This document shows positions 57,601 through 64,000 of a stretch of DNA of 64,000 nt, piece by piece (positions within the stretch are counted from its first letter, which is position 1; each line of letters begins with the position of its first letter). Below the pieces are notes generated by a model that ran no database searches, was not told the DNA's origin, and worked only from the letters and a program-made list of their open reading frames with translations. Source of the stretch: an uncultured Clostridia bacterium (GTDB lineage: Bacteria; Bacillota; Clostridia; Christensenellales; CAG-314); NCBI GenBank assembly GCA_947586855.1, contig CANPXV010000006.1, positions 22,945 through 86,944 on the forward strand, written 5' to 3'. The position numbers and the translations under genes are program-made.

Positions 57601-57678
57601 CAAATGCAACATACTATCGGTAATTCTTTCGGCCAAGCCGAATGTAAATACAAAAAAATTATAAAGGAGAAAAACACA

Positions 57679-60600
57679 ATGAAAGCAAGAAAAATCGTAT
57701 TGGCTGTTTTGCTTAGCTTGATATTGATCGTTTCTGCCGTCATCGCTGTTGCCTGCAAACCGGACGAAGAAGACAATGGCGGAGTCGTCAAGATCGACAT
57801 GTCAAAGGCCGCCGATTGGGATCCTCTCGACGACACAGAAACAGCCTATGTAATCAGGACAAACTCCGACGGCAAATTGCAATTGGACTACACAACCTCC
57901 AACTACCAATTTGTCAAGAGAGTGTTTGTCGAACCTGTCGAAGACTATCAAAAAGTCAAAAAACTTGTTGCCAAGGTCAAGATGACCAGCAACCAAAGCG
58001 AGCCTCAACTGCTGTTTAAGGTAGAGGGCGACGACACCACCGTAGAGTATCCCGAAGTGACCGTCAACGTCACGGGAGAATACAAAACCTACGAGTGGAA
58101 CTTCGCTAAGTTCAGCAATGCCGACCCCTACGATCTGACAAAGGCCGCCCGTTTGCTCATCTGCGCAGACCCCGGTGACGCTAACGCCGAAGGCAGCATT
58201 GTCTTTGAAGAGCTGTACATGTCCTCCGAGGATATCGTCGAGGCCAACAGAGTTGCTCTGCCCCACAAACCCGTCGTCGAGGACTACACCTGGAACGAAA
58301 TCACCGCCACCAAAACCTCTGTGACCGAGTGGACGCCCGACGCAAACGGCGTGTACACAATCACCAAGAGCGGCACAACCGTCAAGGCCTCCGTCAACAA
58401 GGACAAGGTCGACGGCGACGAGTACACCGCAATGATCGGTTACATCTACGGCGACGCCCTCAAAACAATGAAGTCCTTCAAGATCGACATCAAGGGCCCC
58501 AGCGGCAAAACCGCCCTCGTCAAGCCCCTCGACTACAAAGACTTCAAAGTGACCTTTGACGGCACTGTCCAACACTTCGAGTTCGATATTTCCGAGCAAG
58601 CCTCTCGCAGCGACGCAAACTTCGCTCAATCCGCCAATCCCCAAGCCGACAACAAAGTTGCCATTTTGGTGCTGAACGGATTGAATGCAGGCAAAGCGGA
58701 TATTGAAATTTCCTCGGCATCATTCTCCACCGAGGCCGCAGTTGTGGACGAAGAAACTACCGAGCAAGTCAACGAAATCACCGCCACCGAAACAACAGCC
58801 AACAAGGGCTGGTACGACCTCGGCGACAATGCGTACACAATCACCAAAAATGCCGACAACACCTACAACGTAGTGTTTGACAAGAAAGGCCATGAGTATG
58901 CCACAATGTATGCTCTGGTAAAGGGCGCTGCGCTGTCCACAATGAAGTCTGTCAAACTTACGGTAGTAGGCACTGCGGGCACTCACCTCACGTTCAAGCC
59001 CTTTGACGATAACAATTATCAATCTAACTTTACCCTCAAAGGCGGCGAGGAAACCTTCTCTGTGGATATCTCCGAAAACGTAAAGAACAAAGACGTCAAT
59101 AGCGAACTGAAAGTTTGCATAATCGCCGAAAGCGGCAACAAAACGGCCACGGGCGAATTTACAATCAAGAATCTGCAATTCAGCACGGAAGAAGCCTCCG
59201 GACCCGTTGACCCCTCTACACTCGTCAACGAAATCACAGACACCAATCGCAAAATAACTCAAGGTTGGCACGGCCTTGACGTAGGCGTCTACGAAATCAC
59301 GGCTGATGGCACGGCTTTCAACGTCCACTACAAAAAGACGTCCGACTACAACTTCCTGAGAGTTTGGGTAAAGGGCAACGCCATCGCCAATATGAAGAGC
59401 GTAACCTTCACTATCAGCGGCACTGCCGGCAAGACAATTTTGCTCAAACCCTTTGACAGCAACGATTTGCAAAAGACCCCCACCTTCTCGGGCAATGAGG
59501 ACAAAGTCACAATCGATATCTCCTCCTATGTGGCTGGCAAAACGTTCGCCGACAAAGTTCCGTTCCTTATCGCCATTGAGCCCGGAATCGCAACCAACCC
59601 CGAGGGCGATTTCAGAATTATCAGCGTGGAATTCTCCACCGAGGCAGCTCCCGTCACAAAGGTCGAGAACAATATCACCGTTGATGAAAGAAGTGTATCT
59701 GCCGGTTGGTATGATAAACAGGACGGTGTTTACAAAGTAGAAAAGCAACAAGACGGTTCCTTCAAAGTTACTTTCGACAAGAAGGGCTTTGAGTATCCCA
59801 TGCTGCATGCTCTTGTAAAAGGCGGCGATATCGCCAAAATGAAATCCATCAAGTTCGTTGTCAAGGGCACCGCAGGCTTGAAACTCATATTCAAACCCTT
59901 TAATCAATCAAAGCCGATGGAGACAGAGGTAACGTTGGAAGGCACAGAGGCCGGTGAGACATTTGTTGTGGACATCAGCAGCTATGTAAATGAAAAGACC
60001 TTTGCAACAGCAGAGGATATCCTCATTTGCGCAGCGGGTGGTGACAAGACCGCAAAAGGTGAATTTACGATTTTGAGCGCAGAATTCTCCACAAAGGCGG
60101 ACGGCAGTGCACCCGACTACAACACCAACTACAAAGAAATCACCCACGAGTCTCTTGACGTGAGCAAGTGGCAACCCGCCAGCGGCGCCGAAAGCGTTTA
60201 TAAGGTAGAAGAGAAAGACGGCGGTGTGGACGTAACTGTCACCAAGTCTGCGGGTATGCAATATGTTGCATTGCAATCTTACATTTGGGGCGACCACCTC
60301 AAAAACGTAAAGACATTCCGCATTGTTATCAACGGCGACAGTGGTACGAAACTCCTCTTGAAGCCCTTTAACGAAAATACGCCATTTGTCCTTCCCGAAT
60401 TAGAAGTTACTCTCGACGGTACAGATCAAACATTTGATGTCTATGTGGATAGCTGGGCAAAGCAAGCCGACCGCAACTTCAAACAAAGAGTCAACTTTGC
60501 TCACGAAAACCTGATTTGTATCCTCGGCCTTCCCGGAGCAGAAACCGGCACGCAGCACTTCACCATCAAGTCTGCAACCTTTATCGACACCGACGAAGTG

Positions 60601-61017
60601 ACGACAATCACCGACGCCAACAAAGCTGTCACATCTCGTTATTACAGCGGCGATCCCGTTTACTCTTTCAAAAAAGTTGCCGAGGGCGTAGAAGTAAGTT
60701 ACAGCAAAGGTGCTTTTGAGTGGCCCAGCGTCAGAGCTCTTGTTACGGGCGACGCTATCAAGACCTACAACAAGGTTGTGTTCAAAATCAAGGCCACGGC
60801 AGAATTTGTTTGCACCTTCAAGCCTTTTGATAACAATGACATTCAGCTGGCCGACCAAAAAGTAGAAGTGGGTGAACACGAGTATACAGTTGACTATTCG
60901 ACCATAAAGAACAATCTCGACACAACTTCTAACCTGTCCATACTGTTGTTTGTCGAAGGTGGAAAGGCCAATGTGACAGGCAGCTTCATTATCGAAAGCA
61001 TAACTTTCACTGCCTGA
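57679..61017 (+). CDS. Surface lipoprotein built of seven related beta-sandwich repeats
   Basis: The 1112-residue protein has a lipoprotein signal with C26 after 'VIAVA' and AAAGGAG before the ATG. The mature chain is seven consecutive modules of about 140-165 residues, starting near 38, 205, 364, 516, 663, 818 and 974. Repeats 2-7 share an opening 'NEIT', 'GWY'-like positions, 'Y(A/V)xxxALVKG', a central KPFD/KPFN (KPLD in repeat 2), 'DIS' and a closing 'FSTE'. No enzyme motif is visible. The modules look like carbohydrate-binding sandwiches (CBM11 or CIA30-like by eye), so a glycan-capturing surface scaffold is inferred. It ends the locus. Confidence 0.8.
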   Translation: MKARKIVLAVLLSLILIVSAVIAVACKPDEEDNGGVVKIDMSKAADWDPLDDTETAYVIRTNSDGKLQLDYTTSNYQFVKRVFVEPVEDYQKVKKLVAKVKMTSNQSEPQLLFKVEGDDTTVEYPEVTVNVTGEYKTYEWNFAKFSNADPYDLTKAARLLICADPGDANAEGSIVFEELYMSSEDIVEANRVALPHKPVVEDYTWNEITATKTSVTEWTPDANGVYTITKSGTTVKASVNKDKVDGDEYTAMIGYIYGDALKTMKSFKIDIKGPSGKTALVKPLDYKDFKVTFDGTVQHFEFDISEQASRSDANFAQSANPQADNKVAILVLNGLNAGKADIEISSASFSTEAAVVDEETTEQVNEITATETTANKGWYDLGDNAYTITKNADNTYNVVFDKKGHEYATMYALVKGAALSTMKSVKLTVVGTAGTHLTFKPFDDNNYQSNFTLKGGEETFSVDISENVKNKDVNSELKVCIIAESGNKTATGEFTIKNLQFSTEEASGPVDPSTLVNEITDTNRKITQGWHGLDVGVYEITADGTAFNVHYKKTSDYNFLRVWVKGNAIANMKSVTFTISGTAGKTILLKPFDSNDLQKTPTFSGNEDKVTIDISSYVAGKTFADKVPFLIAIEPGIATNPEGDFRIISVEFSTEAAPVTKVENNITVDERSVSAGWYDKQDGVYKVEKQQDGSFKVTFDKKGFEYPMLHALVKGGDIAKMKSIKFVVKGTAGLKLIFKPFNQSKPMETEVTLEGTEAGETFVVDISSYVNEKTFATAEDILICAAGGDKTAKGEFTILSAEFSTKADGSAPDYNTNYKEITHESLDVSKWQPASGAESVYKVEEKDGGVDVTVTKSAGMQYVALQSYIWGDHLKNVKTFRIVINGDSGTKLLLKPFNENTPFVLPELEVTLDGTDQTFDVYVDSWAKQADRNFKQRVNFAHENLICILGLPGAETGTQHFTIKSATFIDTDEVTTITDANKAVTSRYYSGDPVYSFKKVAEGVEVSYSKGAFEWPSVRALVTGDAIKTYNKVVFKIKATAEFVCTFKPFDNNDIQLADQKVEVGEHEYTVDYSTIKNNLDTTSNLSILLFVEGGKANVTGSFIIESITFTA

Positions 61018-61163
61018 CACGCACAATGCGCAATTAACAACCAAAATTTGCCGCTCCTCTGCAAATTATGGTAAACAGCTCCCCCGATACATGCAGGCGC
61101 CGTCGGACCACTGTCGGCTCGGCCACGCCTGCACACGGGTGGGGACAACCAAACATCACAAAT

Positions 61164-61202
61164 CAAGCCGGCCTCAATCGAGGCCGGTTTGTTTTTTTTT
61201 CT
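61164..61202 (+). terminator. Rho-independent terminator of the glucan locus
   Basis: CCGGCCTC (61168-61175) and GAGGCCGG (61180-61187) with a 4-base loop, followed by TTTG and ten or more T. Upstream, TGCAGGCG (61092-61099) and CGCCTGCA (61126-61133) form another hairpin of unknown role. Confidence 0.9.
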
Positions 61203-61213
61203 CTTTGGCCAGA

Positions 61214-61277
61214 TTGACAATTTTTCTCTTCCTACTACAAAACATTGCATATTCGTCGCCGAGGCCTGCGCTACAAT
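61214..61277 (+). promoter_or_regulatory. Promoter region of spoIIGA-sigE
   Basis: Two candidates overlap. TTGACA (61214-61219), 16 bases, TACAAA (61236-61241) is an ordinary spacing. TTGCAT (61245-61250), 21 bases, TACAAT (61272-61277) has the over-long spacing known for spoIIG promoters activated by Spo0A, and contains TTCGTCG, one base from a reversed 0A box. Confidence 0.5.
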
Positions 61278-61284
61278 TGGTGGC

Positions 61285-62073
61285 ATGAACGTCTACATCG
61301 AGTACGTCGTTTTGGACAATTTTGTGCTGGATACGCTGCTGTTGTGGGCCGCCGCCAAAACGCTGCATTTGCCCTTTGCCAAGTGGCGCATTGCGTTGGG
61401 CGGTGCGGTGGGCACGATGGCCGCCGTTGCAAGCGTGTGGGTGGACGGCGTGTGGCTGTACCTGCTCAAAGCGGCGTGTCTGCTGGCGATGTGCGCCACA
61501 GTTGCGGGCGTGGGACGTAAACTTTTTTGGTATATTTTGCTGACTGTGGCATATACATTTGGTGCCGGCGGTGCAATCGTGGGGCTGTTTTACCTGCTAA
61601 AAGCCGATTTTGTGCAGGGCGGCGCCTTCTACAACATGCAGGTGCCGCTGTTTGTGTACGTGCTGGGTGCTGTGGCGGTGGGATTTGTGTGTTACAGCAC
61701 GGGGGTGTATCTGCGGCAGGCCAGGCGCATTGCGCCCCACATCGTTGCGGTGGTGGTGACGCTGCACAAAAGCTACAAGGTAAGCGGCTTTTGCGATAGC
61801 GGCAACACGGTGGTGCACAACGGGCTGCCCGTGTGCTTTGTAACCAAGCGTTTTGGCGGCTTTGCGGACTATCTGGCGCAGCAAACGCTTGCCCACAACA
61901 CTGTGCAGCTGTCTGTGGATACCGTGGCAGGTAGCGTCAATGTGCAGGCCGTGCACGCCACCCTTTCGGCTTGCGGCCTCACCAAAGAGGTGCTGTTGGC
62001 GTTGCCCGCCGCCAAGTGCGCCACCATCTACAACGTGCTGCTAAGCAGCGAATTTTGCGGAGGTCAACCATGA
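61285..62073 (+). CDS. spoIIGA: Sporulation sigma-E factor-processing peptidase SpoIIGA
   Basis: SpoIIGA cleaves the pro-sequence from sigma-E in the mother cell after a signal from the forespore. The 262-residue protein (somewhat shorter than the 309 of B. subtilis) has an N-terminal membrane domain of about five helices beginning 'MNVYIEYVVLDNFVLDTLLL', and a C-terminal aspartic protease-like domain with the catalytic 'GFCDSGNTV' motif. It overlaps sigE by 4 bases (ATGA). There is no good ribosome site before the ATG. Confidence 0.92.
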   Translation: MNVYIEYVVLDNFVLDTLLLWAAAKTLHLPFAKWRIALGGAVGTMAAVASVWVDGVWLYLLKAACLLAMCATVAGVGRKLFWYILLTVAYTFGAGGAIVGLFYLLKADFVQGGAFYNMQVPLFVYVLGAVAVGFVCYSTGVYLRQARRIAPHIVAVVVTLHKSYKVSGFCDSGNTVVHNGLPVCFVTKRFGGFADYLAQQTLAHNTVQLSVDTVAGSVNVQAVHATLSACGLTKEVLLALPAAKCATIYNVLLSSEFCGGQP

Positions 62074-62774
62074 AAATGCTCAATCTGCTGAAAAAACTGT
62101 TGGATAAGCTGTGCCTGTCCGACAAAACCGTCCACTATCTGTGCGGAACGGAGGCCTTGCCGCACCCCCTCTCGCCGCAGGAGGAAAGCGACCTGCTGGA
62201 CAAGATTGCCCAAGGCGACGCCGCCGCCCGAGACAAGCTGGTGGAGCACAATCTGCGTTTGGTGGTGTTTTTGGCCAAAAAGTTCGAGAGCAGCAATCTG
62301 GATATGGAAGATCTGGTGTCCGTGGGCACCATCGGCCTGATAAAAGCCATCAACAGCTTCAAAAAGGACAAGCAAATCAAACTTGCCACCTACGCCAGCC
62401 GCTGTATCGAAAACGAGATCCTGATGTACCTGCGCAAACTGTCCAAGCGCAAGGTGGAGGTGAGCCTGGACGAGCCGCTCAACGTGGACGGCGAGGGCAA
62501 CGAGCTGCTGCTGGCCGACATCTTGGGCACCGACAGCGACGCCATCTACACCCACGTGGAAAATCAGGTGGAGCGCCAACTGTTGGAGGAGGGCCTGTCG
62601 CACCTGTCCCAACGGGAGCAGCGTATCATCGAGATGCGCTTTGGGCTGGACGGCGAGGACGAACGCACCCAAAAGGAAGTTGCCGATTTGCTGGGCATAT
62701 CCCAAAGCTACATTTCTCGTCTGGAAAAAAAGATAATCCTGCGGCTGAAAAAGGAAATAAGCAAGCTGGTGTGA
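62070..62774 (+). CDS. sigE: RNA polymerase sporulation sigma factor sigma-E
   Basis: The 234-residue protein has an N-terminal amphipathic pro-sequence of about 25 residues ('LNLLKKLLDKLCL') followed by 'YLCGTEALPHPLS', matching the SpoIIGA cleavage region of pro-sigma-E. Region 2 has 'NLRLVVFLAKKFE', 'DLVSVGTIGLIKAINSF' and 'KLATYASRCIENEILMYLR'. Region 4 has the helix-turn-helix 'TQKEVADLLGISQSYISRLEKKI'. GGAGG lies 7 bases before the ATG. It directs early mother-cell gene expression and shows that the host is a spore-former or descends from one. Confidence 0.96.
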   Translation: MKMLNLLKKLLDKLCLSDKTVHYLCGTEALPHPLSPQEESDLLDKIAQGDAAARDKLVEHNLRLVVFLAKKFESSNLDMEDLVSVGTIGLIKAINSFKKDKQIKLATYASRCIENEILMYLRKLSKRKVEVSLDEPLNVDGEGNELLLADILGTDSDAIYTHVENQVERQLLEEGLSHLSQREQRIIEMRFGLDGEDERTQKEVADLLGISQSYISRLEKKIILRLKKEISKLV

Positions 62775-62837
62775 GCGCAATCGAAAAAGCAAGATGTTTT
62801 CGGCTTGACCCTGCAATCGGGGCGTGCGCCATCAAAA

Positions 62838-62872
62838 AAGAAGTCAACTTTGTACGGTTGACTTCTTGTTTT
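62838..62872. terminator. Bidirectional terminator between sigE and the NYN-LOTUS gene
   Basis: AAGAAGTCAAC (62838-62848) pairs perfectly with GTTGACTTCTT (62857-62867). TTTTG follows on one side, and an A-run (62834-62839) supplies T on the other strand. Confidence 0.88.
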
Positions 62873-62898
62873 GTTGTGATTTTTGCCACCCCAGGTGC

Positions 62899-63822
62899 CT
62901 ATTTTGTCTTGATAAACAGCAGTGCGGCGTTTTGCACGGGGTTGTTGGGGTCGTTGAAGCTTTGCGTGGGGATGTTGAGCAGTTTGAGCAGGTCCGTCAT
63001 GCGGCGGCAACCGTAGTTGCGGGTGTCGAAGTCGGGGTAGCGGTTTTGCAAAATGGAGCCCACCCTGCTGGCGGGTATCAGGCCGCTTTCCTCGTCGAAG
63101 TCGTCGATAATTTTGCGTATGGCCAGCTCAATTTCCTGCAAGGGCGTGGCAGAGGACTCGGCGTCGGCGGACGGCTCGGCAAACACCTGCTTGGAGGACT
63201 CGATCGGCTCGGCAGGGGCAGCCTCGGGGGCCTTTTCGGCAGAGGCTTTTTTGACCTCGGCAGGCTGCGGCTTTGCGGATTTGCGTTTGTCGTTTTTGGG
63301 GGCGTCCTTGGCGGCCGATTTGGCCTTGGGGGATTCCTGCTTGGCGGATTTTTTGTTTTTAGCCGATTTTGCGGCGGGCTTTTTGTCCTCGCCGGACAGC
63401 AAATCGATGTACTTGAACTGCGTGCACGCCTTCACAAAGGGCGCAGGGGTCTGTTCCATGCCCATACCGATCACGATTTTGCCCGCCTCTCTCAGCCGAG
63501 TGGCCAATTTGGTAAAGTCGCTGTCGCTGGATACCAGACAAAAACCGTCCAGATTGCCCGTGTACAGCAGGTCCATTGCGTCTATTATCATGGCGGAGTC
63601 GGTGCTGTTTTTGCCGGTGGTGTAGCTGTATTGCTGGATGGGCGTCAGGGCGTATTCCAACAACAGGCTCTTCCAGCTTTGTTTTTCGCTGGTGGTCCAA
63701 TCGCCGTAGATGCGCTTGACGGTGGGCACGCCCATGTTGGTTATCTCGTCCACAATGGTTTTGATGTAGCGGTGCGAAACGTTGTCGCTGTCGATAAGTA
63801 CCGCAAATTTCTTTTCTTCCAT
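62899..63822 (-). CDS. NYN-domain (LabA-like) nuclease with OST-HTH/LOTUS domain
   Basis: ATG at 63822 with AAGGAGAG is chosen over a longer frame. The 307-residue protein has an N-terminal PIN-like NYN domain (about 1-140) with metal-binding acidic residues in 'AVLIDSDNVS', 'STDSAMIIDAMDLLYTG' and 'VSSDSDFTKLATRLRE', then a Lys/Ala/Pro/Glu-rich linker (about 145-225) and a C-terminal LOTUS/OST-HTH domain ('IDDFDEESGLIPASRVGSILQNRYPDFD', located about 240-300). NYN domains are RNases and LOTUS domains bind RNA, so an RNA-processing role is likely. It follows a structured RNA on the same strand. Confidence 0.9.
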   Translation of the reverse strand: MEEKKFAVLIDSDNVSHRYIKTIVDEITNMGVPTVKRIYGDWTTSEKQSWKSLLLEYALTPIQQYSYTTGKNSTDSAMIIDAMDLLYTGNLDGFCLVSSDSDFTKLATRLREAGKIVIGMGMEQTPAPFVKACTQFKYIDLLSGEDKKPAAKSAKNKKSAKQESPKAKSAAKDAPKNDKRKSAKPQPAEVKKASAEKAPEAAPAEPIESSKQVFAEPSADAESSATPLQEIELAIRKIIDDFDEESGLIPASRVGSILQNRYPDFDTRNYGCRRMTDLLKLLNIPTQSFNDPNNPVQNAALLFIKTK

Positions 63823-63839
63823 ATCTCTCCTTGATGTGA

Positions 63840-64000
63840 TTGCAAAAATGCAAAACGACCGCATTGGTTGCGGTCGCCGTCCGGATCAACCCGCAACACA
63901 GTGCGAGTGAAATATCAAAAACGCTGCGCATTTGCAGTTGACTTCCGACGCCGAAACGGTATCTCGGTAGGTGGCTACTCCAAAGCTACCTTGTGGCACA
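63840..64000 (-). ncRNA. 3' part of a structured RNA, possibly 6S RNA, with terminator
   Basis: No coding frame is convincing. On the - strand a strong terminator (CGACCGCA, 5-base loop, TGCGGTCG, TTTTGCATTTTT; 63876-63840) ends a transcript from beyond the window edge. Upstream bases read GCCACCTACCGAGA..TTTCGGCGTCGGAAGTCAACTGC in part, with a CCGAGA/TTTCGG hairpin. The CCACCT and GTCGGAAG..CTGCAAA arrangement reminds me of the 3' half of clostridial 6S RNA. The 5' half is missing, so this is tentative. Confidence 0.4.

Noticed and set aside
63865..64000. Window-edge RNA considered as tmRNA or SRP RNA
   Set aside because: No CCA-proximal T-loop, tag frame or GGAAG-type SRP tetraloop domain is visible; a 6S-like 3' half fits better, though only tentatively.

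Overview
This window looks like chromosomal DNA of an anaerobic, endospore-forming Firmicute of the class Clostridia, probably an uncultured gut bacterium. The main evidence is a spoIIGA-sigE pair (61285-62774). Supporting evidence is the set of lipoprotein solute-binding proteins with Gram-positive lipoboxes, the AGGAGG-type ribosome binding sites and the LplBC and MsmX-like sugar transporters. No rRNA, tRNA, CRISPR array or intact insertion sequence is visible. Almost all of the DNA is devoted to plant and microbial glycan use.

Layout. 1-5225: the end of an oligopeptide-type ABC transporter operon (OppB, OppC, OppD, OppF and a small membrane protein). 5391-8643: a GH4 glycosidase, an AEC-family transporter and KduD. 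8644-9800: terminators, a mosaic intergenic repeat, a dead IS200-type transposase start and two divergent small XRE-type regulators. 9810-14661: a KDPG aldolase fused to a VOC domain, KDG kinase, an unassigned TIM-barrel isomerase, KduI and an MsmX-like ATPase. 15095-19410: UxaB, UxaA and UxaC, followed by a convergent pectinesterase. 20690-28855: an Lpl-type polysaccharide importer with an ATPase and four small membrane proteins. 29007-32501: a membrane protein, a GH28 polygalacturonase and a GH105 hydrolase. 33013-34726: an AraC regulator divergent from a polysaccharide deacetylase. 35064-61017: a GH3 glucosidase and LacI regulator divergent from a GH94 phosphorylase, then a large locus with two solute-binding proteins, two permease pairs, a propeller-Yip1 protein, a DUF5696-type protein, two GH144-type glucanases, an ATPase and a seven-repeat lipoprotein. 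61285-64000: spoIIGA, sigE, an NYN-LOTUS protein and the end of a structured RNA.

How the genes fit together. The left half encodes a pectin pathway. Pectinesterase, GH28, GH105 and GH4 all lack signal peptides, so oligogalacturonides are probably imported whole (the Lpl-type system is the best candidate) and cut inside the cell. Galacturonate then passes through UxaC, UxaB and UxaA, and unsaturated uronate through KduI and KduD. Both branches end in KDG, KDG kinase and KDPG aldolase. The right half resembles a beta-glucan locus, and beta-1,2-glucan is the working hypothesis because GH144, GH3 and GH94 occur together. Its doubled transporter, DUF5696 and Yip1 partners and repeat lipoprotein are the most system-like novelty here.

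Limits. All calls are from reading the sequence. No database search, structure prediction or RNA folding was run. Domain names rest on motif recognition, and promoters and hairpins were found by eye.
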